Shown here one piece after another: positions 30,588 through 39,916 of a stretch of 64,000 nucleotides of DNA (position 1 is its first letter; each line of letters starts with the position of its first letter). The stretch is from Kitasatospora azatica KCTC 9699 (GTDB taxonomy: Bacteria > Actinomycetota > Actinomycetes > Streptomycetales > Streptomycetaceae). The stretch is taken from the NCBI RefSeq assembly GCF_000744785.1, contig NZ_JQMO01000003.1:1550001-1614000 (forward strand). Reading direction: 5' to 3'. Under the pieces are notes generated by a model. It had not been told where the DNA came from. It saw only the letters and a program-made list of their open reading frames with translations, and did no database searches. The position numbers were made by a program, and so were the translations under genes.

Positions 30588-31598
30588 GTGTTGGCCTACA
30601 TCATCCGCAGGACGTTCGCGGCCCTGGTACTGCTGCTGGTCGTCAGCGCGGTCACCTTCGGCATCTTCTTCCTGCTCCCCCGCCTGGCGGGCGAGACCAC
30701 CGACCAGCTCGCCGCCCAGTACATCGGTAAGAACCCCTCGCCAGAGGCGATGGAGGCGATCAAGAAGAACCTCGGCTTCGACCAGCCGCTGTACGTCCAG
30801 TTCGGACGGTTCATCAAGCAGCTGTTCGTCGGTGCGCAGTACAAGTTCGGCCCGGACGCGACCACGTGCCACGTGCCCTGCTTCGGCTACTCCTTCAAGA
30901 ACCACCTGGAGGTCTGGCCGGAGATCAGCAGCCGGCTCCCGGTCACCTTCTCGCTGGCGCTCGGTGCCGCGGTGCTCTGGCTGCTCTCGGGCGTCGCCAC
31001 CGGCGTGATCTCGGCGCTGCGGCCCAGGTCGATCTTCGACCGGGTCTCGATGGGCGTCGCGCTGGCCGGTGTCTCGCTGCCGATCTTCTTCACCGGTGCG
31101 CTGCTGCTCTTCCTGTTCAGCTACCAGTGGCCGATCTTCGACAACCTGCACTACGTCAACTTCACGGACGACCCGTTGAGTTGGGCCAGAAACCTGATCC
31201 TGCCCTGGGTCGCGCTGACCTTCCTCTACTCCGCGCTCTACGCCCGGCTCACCCGGGCCGGGATGCTGGAGACGATGAACGAGGACTACATCCGCACCGC
31301 CCGGGCCAAGGGCCTGATGGAGCGCAAGGTGGTGGTCCGGCACGGGCTGCGGGCCGCGCTGACCCCGATCCTCACCATCTTCGGCATGGACCTGGGCCTG
31401 CTGCTGGGTGGCGCGGTGATCACCGAGCAGGTCTTCTCGCTGCAGGGCGTCGGCTTCTTCGCGGTCAAGGCGATCGACGACAACGACCTGCCCAAGATCC
31501 TCGGCGTGACCCTGGTCGCCGCCTTCTTCATCGTCATCTGCAACCTGCTGGTTGACCTCCTGTACGCCGCCGTCGACCCCCGGGTGAGGCTGTCATGA
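30588..31598 (+). CDS. Peptide ABC transporter permease (DppB/OppB type)
   Basis: 336 residues from the GTG at 30588, which gives the family-typical N-terminus MLAYIIRRTF directly before the first helix. Six membrane helices; a long extracytoplasmic loop follows helix 1 (residues ~28-110, with two cysteines in TTCHVPCFGYS). The coupling loop is NEDYIRTARAKGLMERKVVVRHGLRAAL. An upstream in-frame ATG at 30534 falls in the loop of the nested hairpin and adds residues without family support. The stop overlaps the next gene's start (ATGA). Pairs with the C-type permease encoded first in the operon. Confidence 0.92.
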   Translation: MLAYIIRRTFAALVLLLVVSAVTFGIFFLLPRLAGETTDQLAAQYIGKNPSPEAMEAIKKNLGFDQPLYVQFGRFIKQLFVGAQYKFGPDATTCHVPCFGYSFKNHLEVWPEISSRLPVTFSLALGAAVLWLLSGVATGVISALRPRSIFDRVSMGVALAGVSLPIFFTGALLLFLFSYQWPIFDNLHYVNFTDDPLSWARNLILPWVALTFLYSALYARLTRAGMLETMNEDYIRTARAKGLMERKVVVRHGLRAALTPILTIFGMDLGLLLGGAVITEQVFSLQGVGFFAVKAIDDNDLPKILGVTLVAAFFIVICNLLVDLLYAAVDPRVRLS

Positions 31599-32641
31599 CC
31601 CCCTCGGACACGCCGTCCGGCAGCGCGTTCCTCTCGGTGCGCGACCTGCGGATCCACTTCGACACCGACGACGGCCTGGTGAAGTCCGTCGACGGGGTCA
31701 GCTTCGACCTCGAGCCCGGGCGCACCCTGGGCATCGTCGGCGAGTCCGGCTCCGGCAAGTCCGTCACCTCGCTCGGCATCATGGGCCTGCACAACACCAA
31801 GCGGGCCCGGATCAGCGGCGAGATCTGGCTGGACGGCGAGGAACTGGTGGCCGCCGAGCCCGACCGGGTGCGCCAACTGCGCGGCCGCTCGATGGCGATG
31901 ATCTTCCAGGACCCGCTGACCGCGATGCACCCGTACTACACGGTCGGGCAGCAGATCATCGAGGCCTACCTGGTGCACCACCCGAAGGCCAGCAAGCGGG
32001 ACGCCCGCAAGCGCGCCATCGAGATGCTCGACCGGGTCGGCATCCCGCAGCCGGACCAGCGGGTGGACGCCTACCCGCACCAGTTCTCCGGCGGCATGCG
32101 CCAGCGCGCGATGATCGCCATGGCGCTGGTCAACGACCCCTCGCTGCTGATCGCCGACGAGCCGACCACCGCGCTGGACGTCACCGTCCAGGCGCAGATC
32201 CTGGACCTGATCCGGGACCTGCAGCAGGAGTTCGGCTCGGCCGTCATCATCATCACCCACGACCTGGGCGTGGTGGCCGAGTTGGCCGACGACATCCTGG
32301 TGATGTACGGCGGGCGGTGTGTCGAGCGCGGCCCGGCCGCGACTCTCTTCGACGCCCCCGAACACCCCTACACCTGGGGCCTGCTGGGCTCGATGCCGCG
32401 ACTGGACCGGGAGTTGCAGGACCGACTGGTCCCGGTCAAGGGCACCCCGCCCAGCCTGATCAACGTGCCCAGCGGCTGCGCCTTCCACCCGCGCTGCCCG
32501 TACGCCGAGCAGACCGGCGGACGCTCGTCCACCGAGCGGCCGGTGCTGGCCGAGGCCGCGCCCGGGCACTTCGCCGCGTGCCATCTGCCGGCCGCCGACC
32601 GGCACCGGATCTTCGCCGACGAGATCGCCCCGCGGCTGTGA
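31595..32641 (+). CDS. Peptide ABC transporter ATPase (DppD/OppD type)
   Basis: 348 residues: Walker [11 protein letters not shown]-loop [12 protein letters not shown], signature [15 protein letters not shown], Walker [14 protein letters not shown]-loop IITHDLG. C-terminal oligopeptide-transporter extension with Cys residues ([15 protein letters not shown]), which in relatives can bind an Fe-S cluster. Starts inside the permease stop (ATGA overlap at 31595-31598), so translation is coupled. Partner of the following ATPase. Confidence 0.95.
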   Translation: MTPSDTPSGSAFLSVRDLRIHFDTDDGLVKSVDGVSFDLEPGRTLGIVGESGSGKSVTSLGIMGLHNTKRARISGEIWLDGEELVAAEPDRVRQLRGRSMAMIFQDPLTAMHPYYTVGQQIIEAYLVHHPKASKRDARKRAIEMLDRVGIPQPDQRVDAYPHQFSGGMRQRAMIAMALVNDPSLLIADEPTTALDVTVQAQILDLIRDLQQEFGSAVIIITHDLGVVAELADDILVMYGGRCVERGPAATLFDAPEHPYTWGLLGSMPRLDRELQDRLVPVKGTPPSLINVPSGCAFHPRCPYAEQTGGRSSTERPVLAEAAPGHFAACHLPAADRHRIFADEIAPRL

Positions 32642-32663
32642 AATCCCTGGAGAACAAGGCATC

Positions 32664-33731
32664 ATGACGGACCTTCAGAAGACGGACATCCCCGCCCCGG
32701 CGCCCTCCCCGGAGCGTGAGCCGCTGCTGCGGGTCACCGACCTGCAGCGGCACTTCCCGCTCCGCTCGGGCCTGCTGCGCCGCAGCAGCAGCGCGGTGCG
32801 GGCGGTGGACGGGATCTCCTTCTCGGTGCTGCCCGGTGAGACCCTCGGCGTGGTCGGCGAGTCCGGCTGCGGCAAGTCCACGATGGGCCGCCTGGTCACC
32901 CGGCTCGACGAACCCACCGGTGGCACCGTGGAGTTCGAGGGCCGGGACATCACCCACCTGAGCACCGGCGCGATGCGGCCGCTGCGCAAGGACATCCAGA
33001 TCATCTTCCAGGACCCGTACTCCTCGCTGAACCCCCGGCACACCGTGGGCACCATCGTCGGCGCCCCGTTCCGGCTGCAGAAGGTGGCCACCGAGCACGG
33101 GGTCAAGCGCGCGGTCCAGGACCTGTTGGAGCTGTGCGGGCTCAACCCCGAGCACTACAACCGCTACCCGCACGAGTTCTCCGGCGGGCAGCGGCAACGC
33201 ATCGGCATCGCACGGGCGCTGGCGCTCAAGCCGAAGATGGTGGTGGCCGACGAGCCGGTCTCGGCGCTCGACGTGTCGATCCAGGCCCAGGTGGTCAACC
33301 TGCTGGACGACCTGCAGCGCGAACTCGGCCTGACCTACCTGATCATCGCGCACGACCTCTCGGTGGTGCGGCACGTCTCGGACCGGGTGGCGGTGATGTA
33401 CCTCGGCAAGATCGTGGAGATCGCCGACCGCGAGTCGCTGTACGCCCGTCCCGCGCACCCGTACACCACCGCGCTGCTCTCCGCCGTGCCGGTGCCCGAC
33501 CCGCGGCGCAAGGAGCGGCGGGAGCGGATCCTGCTCACCGGAGACGTGCCCTCGCCGATCAACCCGCCGAGCGGCTGCCGCTTCCGCACCCGGTGCTGGA
33601 AGGCCCAGGACATCTGCGCGAGCGAGGAGCCGCCGCTGGTGGCGCTGCGCGCGGGGCACCAGGCCGCCTGTCACTTCCCGGAGAACCAGGACCAGCCGCA
33701 GGACCAGCCGCAGGACCAGGCCCAGGCGTAG
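32664..33731 (+). CDS. Peptide ABC transporter ATPase (DppF/OppF type)
   Basis: 355 residues: Walker A GESGCGKST, Q-loop IIFQDPYSSLNP, signature FSGGQRQRIGIARAL, Walker B MVVADEPVSALD, H-loop IIAHDLS, and the C-terminal extension with NPPSGCRFRTRC. The last 17 residues are a QDQP repeat (ENQDQPQDQPQDQAQA), a low-complexity tail absent from typical family members. 22 nt after the DppD-type gene. Last gene of the importer operon; convergent with a membrane-protein gene only 3 nt away. Confidence 0.95.
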   Translation: MTDLQKTDIPAPAPSPEREPLLRVTDLQRHFPLRSGLLRRSSSAVRAVDGISFSVLPGETLGVVGESGCGKSTMGRLVTRLDEPTGGTVEFEGRDITHLSTGAMRPLRKDIQIIFQDPYSSLNPRHTVGTIVGAPFRLQKVATEHGVKRAVQDLLELCGLNPEHYNRYPHEFSGGQRQRIGIARALALKPKMVVADEPVSALDVSIQAQVVNLLDDLQRELGLTYLIIAHDLSVVRHVSDRVAVMYLGKIVEIADRESLYARPAHPYTTALLSAVPVPDPRRKERRERILLTGDVPSPINPPSGCRFRTRCWKAQDICASEEPPLVALRAGHQAACHFPENQDQPQDQPQDQAQA

Positions 33732-33734
33732 TGC

Positions 33735-34424
33735 CTACCGGCCGGTGCGCTGTGCGCGCCGGCCGGAGAGCCAGACGATTCGCTCGAACCCGGCGGTCGC
33801 CACGACCAGCCCCGCGACCCCGAGGTCCGTCCCGTCGAGGTCCGTGTCGGCGGACATCGGACCGAGCCAGCCCGACGGGTCGACCAGCACCTCCTTGGTC
33901 TCGCCGAGGTCCTCCTTCCCGTAGCAGTCCTCCGAGCCGATGTTGGGGTGCTTCAGCGGCTTGCCGTCGGTGCGCCGCAGGTCGCAGCTGTAGACCGGCC
34001 CGTGCTTGCCCTTGCTGGTGTGCACGGCGGTGACCACCACCTCGGTCCGGACGCCCTGACGGCTCATCAGCTCGGCCTTGAAGAGCGGCAGCGGGATCGC
34101 CAGCACGGCGATCCCGAGGACCATCGCGCCCGCGAACAGCCAGCCGCTCTGGGCGAGCAGCAGCACGGACGTCAGGGCGATGATCAGCACCAGCACGTCC
34201 AGGAAGAAGGCGGCGCCGCCGTAGTCCGGGTTGCCGGCCAGCACCCCGAGCCCGATCAGCAGCACCGGGGCCAGTGCGGTGATCCAGGTCCAGCGGCGGA
34301 TCGCCCGGGCCGAGAGCGGCGGAAGCTTCTTGGACCGCCGGGGCTTGGCGGTCCGGAGCCCGCGGTGCTCCGGGTTCAGCGGCCGCTTCGACTTCTTGTT
34401 CGGGTGCTTCTGGGACACCGGCAC
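33735..34424 (-). CDS. Membrane protein of unknown function
   Basis: 229 residues. A very basic N-terminal stretch (KHPNKKSKRPL, KPRRSKKLPPLS) precedes hydrophobic segments at about 47-63, 72-92 and 95-115. A soluble extracytoplasmic-looking domain (VRTEVVVTAVHTSKGKHGPVYSCDLRR, given as landmark TEVVVTAVHTSKGKHG) carries two cysteines (SCDLRR and EDCYGKED) that could form a disulfide. A last hydrophobic helix lies near 199-215. I do not recognise a family beyond general resemblance to actinobacterial small membrane proteins with this beta-rich domain. Convergent with the dppF-type gene; divergent from the TRIC gene with 81 bp between. Confidence 0.75.
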   Translation of the reverse strand: MPVSQKHPNKKSKRPLNPEHRGLRTAKPRRSKKLPPLSARAIRRWTWITALAPVLLIGLGVLAGNPDYGGAAFFLDVLVLIIALTSVLLLAQSGWLFAGAMVLGIAVLAIPLPLFKAELMSRQGVRTEVVVTAVHTSKGKHGPVYSCDLRRTDGKPLKHPNIGSEDCYGKEDLGETKEVLVDPSGWLGPMSADTDLDGTDLGVAGLVVATAGFERIVWLSGRRAQRTGR

Positions 34425-34505
34425 AGTGTGGCGGGCCGGACCGCCACGCGGAACCCCGGGGGCTGCGGTTTCGGCGCCGGACTACGGCCGGGAGACACTG
34501 GCCCG

Positions 34506-35165
34506 GTGACCTCGCAGATTTTCTCCCCGGACGTGCAACAGCCCCTGGACGTGATCGGCATCTTCGTCTTCGGCCTGTCCGGGGGCCTGCTCGCGGTGCG
34601 CAAGAACATGGACATCTTCGGCATCTGCGTGCTGGCCGAGGCCACCGCGCTGGGCGGGGGAGTGGTGCGCGACCTGCTGATCGGGGCCACCCCGCCGGTC
34701 GCCTTCACCAACCTCGGCTACTTCCTGGCGCCGCTGCTGGCCGGGCTGGTGGTGTTCTTCCTGCACCCCGAGGTGGAGCGGATCAACCGCAGCGTGCAGA
34801 CCCTGGACGCGCTCGGGCTCGGCCTGTTCTGCGTCACCGGCACCGCCAAGGCGCACGACTACGGCCTCGGCTCGGTCGCCTCGGTCGCGCTCGGCATGCT
34901 GACCGCCGCCGGCGGCGGCGTGATCCGCGATGTGCTGGCCAACGAGACGGTCTCACTGCTGCGCTGGGACCGGGAGATCTACGCGGTGCCCGCGCTGGTC
35001 GGGGCCACCATGGTGGCGCTGCTGATCGCCGCGAACCACCTGACCTCGCTGACCGCCACCACCGCCGCGATGACCGCCTTCGGACTGCGGATGCTGGCGC
35101 TCAAATATGGCTGGCGCGCACCGCGTGCTTGGCACCGCAACGGTTCTCGCACCAGCGAGGAGTAG
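34506..35165 (+). CDS. TRIC-type cation channel family protein (UPF0126)
   Basis: 219 residues, seven hydrophobic helices in two repeats with the family motifs GLSGGLLAVRKNMDIFGI, GGGVVRDLLIG and, in the second half, GTAKAHDYGL and AAGGGVIRDVLANE. Prokaryotic relatives are trimeric potassium-permeable channels. Located in the cytoplasmic membrane. The GTG at 34506 fits the conserved start; the nearest ribosome-site candidate GGGAG is 12 nt away. Its last 65 bp overlap the end of the convergent IclR-type gene on the other strand. Confidence 0.9.
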   Translation: MTSQIFSPDVQQPLDVIGIFVFGLSGGLLAVRKNMDIFGICVLAEATALGGGVVRDLLIGATPPVAFTNLGYFLAPLLAGLVVFFLHPEVERINRSVQTLDALGLGLFCVTGTAKAHDYGLGSVASVALGMLTAAGGGVIRDVLANETVSLLRWDREIYAVPALVGATMVALLIAANHLTSLTATTAAMTAFGLRMLALKYGWRAPRAWHRNGSRTSEE

Positions 35166-35922
35166 GCGAGCCGCCGTAGGCCAGCGAGATCGCCTCGACC
35201 GTGCAGAGCAGCTCGGGCAGCAGCCGGTTCAGCTCGCCCACCGGCGCCACCGCCGTCGGCACCGAGATCGAGCAGGCCGCGATCGCCTTGCCGTCGATGC
35301 CCTTGATCGGGGCGGCCAGACAGTTCACCGTCTCCTGGTACTCGGCCTGGTCCAGCGCCCAGCCCTGCCGGCCGACCGCGAGCAGCTCGGTGCGCAGCTC
35401 CTCGGCCGAGCGCACCCCGCGCGGGGCGCGGGTCGGGAACTCCAGGCCCTCCAGCGCCACGGCGAGCTGATCCTCCGCCAGATCCGCCAGCAGCACCCGA
35501 CCCGCCGCGGTGGCGGCGGCCGGCGCCCGGCGGCCGATCCGCGAGGCCGGGCCGAGCCAGCTGTCCCCGGGGGCCGGATAGCGGCTCTCCACCTTGTCCA
35601 CGTACAGCACCTCGTCGCCCTCCAGCACCGCCAGGTGCACGGTGTGGCCGTAGCGCTCGCTCAGCGAGGCCAGATAGGGGGCCGAGACCTGACGGACGTC
35701 GATGCCCTCCAGGGCGGTGTGGGCGAGCGACAGCAGCCGGCCGCCGAGGCGGTAGCGGTGGTCGGACTGGCGGTGCACGAAGCCGTGCTCCTCCAGGGTG
35801 CGCAGCAGGCGCAGTGCGGTGGACTTGTGCACACCGATCGTGTTGGCCGCCTGCTCCAGCGAGGCGGGGCCGTCGCCCAGCGAGGTCAGGATGGTCAGCG
35901 CCCGGTCGACGGTCTGCGACAT
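35101..35922 (-). CDS. IclR-family transcriptional regulator
   Basis: 273 residues. The N-terminal winged helix (VDRALTILTSLGDGPASLEQAANTIGVHKSTALRLLRTLEEHGFV, landmark GVHKSTALRLLRTLEEHGF) is followed by the IclR effector domain (GHTVHLAVLEGDEVLYVDKVES, AGRVLLADL, CLAAPIKGIDGKAIAACSIS). GGGGAGG lies 8 nt before the ATG at 35922. The usual family end (AISLAYGG) is followed by ~25 extra residues with two Cys that run antisense into the TRIC gene, as if an earlier stop was lost. Regulated target unknown; divergent from the cysteine desulfurase gene with 134 bp between, so autoregulation or control of that gene is possible. Confidence 0.93.
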   Translation of the reverse strand: MSQTVDRALTILTSLGDGPASLEQAANTIGVHKSTALRLLRTLEEHGFVHRQSDHRYRLGGRLLSLAHTALEGIDVRQVSAPYLASLSERYGHTVHLAVLEGDEVLYVDKVESRYPAPGDSWLGPASRIGRRAPAAATAAGRVLLADLAEDQLAVALEGLEFPTRAPRGVRSAEELRTELLAVGRQGWALDQAEYQETVNCLAAPIKGIDGKAIAACSISVPTAVAPVGELNRLLPELLCTVEAISLAYGGSPTPRWCENRCGAKHAVRASHI

Positions 35923-36041
35923 CGGCCGCACCTCCCCTGCTGTGCCGCCCGCCCGGCGGTTTGGCAGGAGGCTAACCCCGCGTTGCAGCCCGTGCAATGG
36001 CCAAATTGTGACTTGGGGACAGGGCAGTGGGGCGCGGCGCC

Positions 36042-36047
36042 TACACT
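36042..36047 (+). promoter_or_regulatory. -10-like box of cysteine desulfurase gene
   Basis: TACACT, 9 nt before the ATG; leader predicted at most a few nucleotides. No matching -35 at 16-18 nt. Confidence 0.4.
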
Positions 36048-36056
36048 GGTGCAGCC

Positions 36057-37226
36057 ATGCCATACCTCGACCATGCGGCCACCACCCCGATGCTCCCCGA
36101 GGCGATCGCCGCGATGACGGCGCACCTCGGCGTCACCGGCAACGCCTCCTCCCTGCACGCGGCCGGCCGTCGGGCCCGCCGGGTGATCGAGGAGTCCCGC
36201 GAATCGCTGGCCGCCGCGCTGGGCGCGCGGCCGAGCGAGATCGTCTTCACCGGCGGCGGCACCGAGTCGGACAACCTGGCGGTCAAGGGCCTGTACTGGG
36301 CGCGGCGGGACGCCGACCCGGCGCGGGTCCGGGTGCTGTGCAGCCCGGTGGAGCACCACGCGGTGCTGGACGCCGTGCACTGGCTGGCCGAACACGAGGG
36401 CGCGCAGGTCGAGTACCTGCCGGTGGACCACTACGGGCGGGTGCACCCCGACGCGCTGCGGGCCGCGATCGAGGCTGACCCGGCGTCAGTCGCGCTGGTC
36501 ACCGTGATGTGGGCCAACAACGAGATCGGCACCCTCCAGCCGGTGGTCGAACTCGCGGCGGTGGCCAAGGAGTTCGGCATCCCGATGCATGCCGACGCGG
36601 TGCAGGCGCTGGGCCAGGTGCCGGTCTCCTTCGCCGACTCCGGCCTGGACGCGCTGACCGTCACCGGGCACAAGATCGGCGGACCGTACGGGGTCGGCGC
36701 ACTGCTGCTCTCCCGGGCCGCGGCACCGGTGCCGCTGCTGCACGGCGGCGGCCAGGAGCGGGACGTCCGCTCCGGCACGCTCGACGTGCCCGCCGCCGCC
36801 GGCTTCGCCGCGGCCGCCGCGCTCGCCGTGGAGCGGCACGCCGAGCACGCCGCCGCGGTCGGCGCGCTGCGTGACGACCTGATCGCGCGGGTGCGCGCGG
36901 CGGTGCCGGACGCGGTGCTGAACGGCGACCCCGACGAGGCCGGCCGACTGCCCGCCAACGCGCACTTCTCCTTCCCCGGCTGCGAGGGCGATGCGCTGCT
37001 GATGCTGCTGGACGCCGCCGGGATCGAGGTCTCCACCGGTTCGGCCTGCTCGGCGGGGGTGCCGCAGCCCAGCCACGTACTGCTGGCGATCGGCGCCGAT
37101 CCGCTGCTGGCCCGCTCCTCGCTGCGGTTCTCGCTCGGGCACACCTCCAGCAAGGCCGACGTGGACGCGCTGGCCGAGGCGATCGGCCCGGTGGTGGCGC
37201 GGGCCCGCAACGCCGGGCAGCGCTGA
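36057..37226 (+). CDS. Cysteine desulfurase (NifS/IscS family)
   Basis: 389 residues. PLP enzyme that releases sulfur from cysteine as an enzyme persulfide. [10 protein letters not shown] at the N-terminus, [10 protein letters not shown] (PLP-stacking His), [10 protein letters not shown], the PLP Lys in [14 protein letters not shown], and the persulfide Cys in [17 protein letters not shown]. Its direct neighbour is mnmA, so the sulfur is most likely destined for tRNA 2-thiouridine; Fe-S assembly is also possible. No iscU or sufU is adjacent. No ribosome site precedes the ATG at 36057. Confidence 0.94.
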   Translation: MPYLDHAATTPMLPEAIAAMTAHLGVTGNASSLHAAGRRARRVIEESRESLAAALGARPSEIVFTGGGTESDNLAVKGLYWARRDADPARVRVLCSPVEHHAVLDAVHWLAEHEGAQVEYLPVDHYGRVHPDALRAAIEADPASVALVTVMWANNEIGTLQPVVELAAVAKEFGIPMHADAVQALGQVPVSFADSGLDALTVTGHKIGGPYGVGALLLSRAAAPVPLLHGGGQERDVRSGTLDVPAAAGFAAAAALAVERHAEHAAAVGALRDDLIARVRAAVPDAVLNGDPDEAGRLPANAHFSFPGCEGDALLMLLDAAGIEVSTGSACSAGVPQPSHVLLAIGADPLLARSSLRFSLGHTSSKADVDALAEAIGPVVARARNAGQR

Positions 37227-37402
37227 GCTGTGCTTTCCCCCGCTCGCCTCCGGGCGCTCGTACCCGCTGCCAACGCTCTCCCCCAGCCTGGCGGCCGGGA
37301 GGTGCCCCCACCCTCCGGCGCTCCCTCGTTCCTCGGTCGCTAGTCGCTCGTCCCTTTCGGCAGCGGCGCGCCCTTCGGCTCGGGGGGAGGCAGGGCATTG
37401 CG

Positions 37403-37408
37403 TACCCT
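37403..37408 (+). promoter_or_regulatory. -10-like box of mnmA
   Basis: TACCCT, 9 nt before the ATG of mnmA; a G-run (GGGGGG) 3 nt before the ATG lies in the would-be leader. The rest of the 191-bp gap after the desulfurase gene is GC-rich with no gene. Confidence 0.35.
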
Positions 37409-37417
37409 GGGGGGACT

Positions 37418-38602
37418 ATGACTGAGTTCCCTGGTGCCCCGACCGGCCGGTCCGCCGGCTCCCGTCTGCGTGTGCTCGCCGCGATGTCCGGCGGGGTCGA
37501 TTCCGCCGTCGCTGCGGCGCGGGCGGTCGAAGCCGGGCACGAGGTGACCGGCGTGCACCTGGCGCTCTCCTCCAACCCGCAGTCCTTCCGTACCGGCGCG
37601 CGCGGCTGCTGCACCCTGGAGGACTCCCGGGACGCCCGCCGGGCCGCCGACGTGATCGGCATCCCGTTCTACGTCTGGGACCTGGCCGAGCGGTTCCGCG
37701 AGGACGTGATCGACGACTTCGTCGCCGAGTACGCGGCCGGCCGCACCCCCAACCCCTGCCTGCGCTGCAACGAGAAGATCAAGTTCGCCGCGCTGCTGGA
37801 CAAGGCGCTGGCCCTGGGCTTCGACGCGGTCTGTACCGGGCACTACGCCCGGATCGTGGAACTGCCCGGCGGCGGCCGCGAGTTGCACCGGGCCGTGGAC
37901 GCCGCCAAGGACCAGTCCTACGTGCTGGGCGTGCTGGACGCCGAGCAGCTCGCGCACTCGCTCTTCCCGCTCGGCGACACCACCAAGGAGCAGATCCGCC
38001 TCGAAGCCGAGCGGCGCGACCTCGCGGTGGCCAAGAAGCCGGACAGCCACGACATCTGCTTCATCGCCGACGGCGACACCCAGGGCTTCCTGGCCCGCCA
38101 CCTGGGCACCGCGCCCGGCGACATCCTGGACACCGACGGCACCAAGGTCGGCGAGCACGACGGCGCGTACGGCTTCACCATCGGCCAGCGCAAGGGCCTG
38201 CGGATCGGCCGCCCGGCCGCTGACGGCAAGCCGCGCTACGTGCTGGACATCTCGCCGGTGAACAACACGGTGACGGTCGGCCCGGCGGCCGGCCTGGACG
38301 TGCTCGCGCTCACCGCGATCAAGCCCCGCTGGTGCGGTACCGCGCCCGCCGGGGAGGGCCGGTACACCGCCCAGCTGCGGGCGCACGGCGAGGAGGTGCC
38401 GGTGACCGCCTCGCTGCTGGACGGCGAGCTGCGGGTCCGGCTGGACCAGCCGGCCCGGGGCATCGCGCCAGGCCAGGCCGTGGTGCTCTACGACGGCACC
38501 CGGGTGGTCGGCTCGGCCACCATCGCGGAAACGGAGCGGCGGGCCGTGGAAACGGAGCAGCGGGCCGTGGAAACCGAGCGGCGGGCCGTGGCGGAGATCT
38601 GA
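37418..38602 (+). CDS. mnmA: tRNA-specific 2-thiouridylase MnmA
   Basis: Thiolates U34 of Lys, Glu and Gln tRNAs using ATP and persulfide sulfur. 394 residues: PP-loop [13 protein letters not shown], first catalytic Cys in [12 protein letters not shown], second Cys in [13 protein letters not shown], and the C-terminal beta-barrel ([11 protein letters not shown]). Slightly longer than the usual ~360 because the N-terminus has ~15 extra residues and the C-terminus carries three copies of the heptad ETE(R/Q)RAV. Functionally paired with the cysteine desulfurase just upstream. Confidence 0.96.
   Translation: MTEFPGAPTGRSAGSRLRVLAAMSGGVDSAVAAARAVEAGHEVTGVHLALSSNPQSFRTGARGCCTLEDSRDARRAADVIGIPFYVWDLAERFREDVIDDFVAEYAAGRTPNPCLRCNEKIKFAALLDKALALGFDAVCTGHYARIVELPGGGRELHRAVDAAKDQSYVLGVLDAEQLAHSLFPLGDTTKEQIRLEAERRDLAVAKKPDSHDICFIADGDTQGFLARHLGTAPGDILDTDGTKVGEHDGAYGFTIGQRKGLRIGRPAADGKPRYVLDISPVNNTVTVGPAAGLDVLALTAIKPRWCGTAPAGEGRYTAQLRAHGEEVPVTASLLDGELRVRLDQPARGIAPGQAVVLYDGTRVVGSATIAETERRAVETEQRAVETERRAVAEI
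38528..38590 (+). repeat. Three 21-bp direct repeats at the 3' end of mnmA
   Basis: Units at 38528-38548, 38549-38569 and 38570-38590 differ by one base each from the consensus GAAACGGAGCGGCGGGCCGTG. Length 21 keeps the frame and encodes ETERRAV-type heptads. Confidence 0.9.
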
Positions 38603-38618
38603 TAAGCCTCTTCCCACT

Positions 38619-39152
38619 ATGAACATCACGGTCTTCTGCTCCGCGTACTCGCTCGACGAGCGCTACACCGCCCCCGCCGCCGAGTTCGCCCGGCTGCTCG
38701 GCGCGGGCGGCCACACCCTCGTCTGGGGCGGTTCCGACGCCGGCCTGATGGGCCTGCTGGCGGACGAGGTAAAGGCGGCCGGCGGCAAGCTGGTCGGCGT
38801 ACTGGTCGACATGCTCGCGCACAAGGGCTACGAGGGCGCGGACGAGCTGGTGATGACCCGCGACCTGGCCGAGCGCAAGGCCCTGCTGCTGGCCCGGGCG
38901 GACGCCATCGTGGTGCTGGTCGGCGGCCTCGGCACGCTGGACGAGATCACCGAGGTGCTCGAGCTCAAGAAGCACAACCTGCACGGCAAGCCGGTGGTCG
39001 TGCTGGACACCGACGGCTTCTACGACGGCCTGCGCGCCCAGCTGGCGCGGATGGACGCCGAGGGCTTCCTGCCGCGCCCGCTCGCCGAGCTGATCGCCTT
39101 CGCCGACACCCCCGCCGAGGTCTTCGCCCACCTCGCCGCCGCCTCCTCCTGA
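38619..39152 (+). CDS. LOG-family (TIGR00730) Rossmann-fold protein
   Basis: 177 residues with the family's GGSDAGLMG, MTRDLAERKALLL and GGLGTLDEITEVL motifs. The last corresponds to PGGxGTxxE; here the first Pro position is Val (LVGGLGT). Members hydrolyse nucleoside 5'-monophosphates such as cytokinin ribotides, or lysine-decarboxylase-annotated relatives of uncertain function. Cytosolic. Starts 16 nt after the mnmA stop without a clear ribosome site, so probably coupled to mnmA. Confidence 0.9.
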   Translation: MNITVFCSAYSLDERYTAPAAEFARLLGAGGHTLVWGGSDAGLMGLLADEVKAAGGKLVGVLVDMLAHKGYEGADELVMTRDLAERKALLLARADAIVVLVGGLGTLDEITEVLELKKHNLHGKPVVVLDTDGFYDGLRAQLARMDAEGFLPRPLAELIAFADTPAEVFAHLAAASS

Positions 39153-39165
39153 CAGGATCTCAGCC

Positions 39166-39855
39166 ATGGCTACCCATCTGATCACCGGCGCCGGTTCCGG
39201 CATCGGCGCCGTCGTCGCGCAGCGCCTCGTCGACCGCGGCGACGAGCTGTGGCTGCTCGCCCGCAACGCCAAGCGCGCCGCCGAACTGCGCGAGCGCTTC
39301 CCCACCGCGCAGACCCTGGTGGGCGACCTGGGCGACCCGGCCAAGCTCTCCTGGGCGCTCGGGCACCAGAGCCCGCCGGTCGAGCTGGACTCGCTGCTGC
39401 ACATCGCCGGCATGGTCGAGCTGGGCCCGATCGGCGACACCCCGGTCAAGGTCTGGAACGAGACCCTGGCGATCAACCTGGTCGCCCCGGCCGAGCTGAC
39501 CCGCCTGCTGCTGCCCCAGCTGCGGATGTCCCGCGGCCACGTGGTCTTCGTCAACTCCGGCGCCGGCCTGACCGCCCACGCCGAGTGGGGCTCCTACGCG
39601 GCCAGCAAGTTCGGCCTGCGGGCGCTGGCGGACTCGCTGCGCGCCGAGGAGCACGCCGCCGGTGTCCGGGTCACCACCGTCTACCCCGGCCGGACCGCGA
39701 CGCCCATGCAGCAGAAGGTGCACCAGCAGGAGGGCAAGGCCTACGAGGCCGAGCGCTGGATCGCGCCGGAGTCGGTGGCGACCGCCGTACTGACCGCGCT
39801 CGACCTGCCCCGTGACGCGGAGATCACCGACATCACCGTCCGCCCGGGAGGGTAA
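39166..39855 (+). CDS. Short-chain dehydrogenase/reductase
   Basis: 229 residues, classical SDR: nucleotide-binding HLITGAGSGIGAVVAQRL, NxAG-like HIAGMVELG, catalytic Ser in VFVNSGAGL and YxxxK as YAASKFG. YPGRTATPM follows the active site. Substrate not predictable. 13 nt after the LOG gene, likely the same transcript. Confidence 0.93.
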   Translation: MATHLITGAGSGIGAVVAQRLVDRGDELWLLARNAKRAAELRERFPTAQTLVGDLGDPAKLSWALGHQSPPVELDSLLHIAGMVELGPIGDTPVKVWNETLAINLVAPAELTRLLLPQLRMSRGHVVFVNSGAGLTAHAEWGSYAASKFGLRALADSLRAEEHAAGVRVTTVYPGRTATPMQQKVHQQEGKAYEAERWIAPESVATAVLTALDLPRDAEITDITVRPGG

Positions 39856-39904
39856 GGCCAGCGGGCCTTCCCACGGGCCCCCGTGCGCTGTCGGTCTCGC
39901 CCGT

Positions 39905-39910
39905 TACCGT
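39905..39910 (+). promoter_or_regulatory. -10-like box, leaderless arrangement
   Basis: TACCGT ends 6 nt before the GTG at 39917; no ribosome site. Confidence 0.4.
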
Positions 39911-39916
39911 GTGCCG

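Noticed and set aside
37227-37417. Gene in the gap between the cysteine desulfurase and mnmA
   Set aside because: No frame with a ribosome site; the sequence is simple CTC/CGCT-rich GC DNA.
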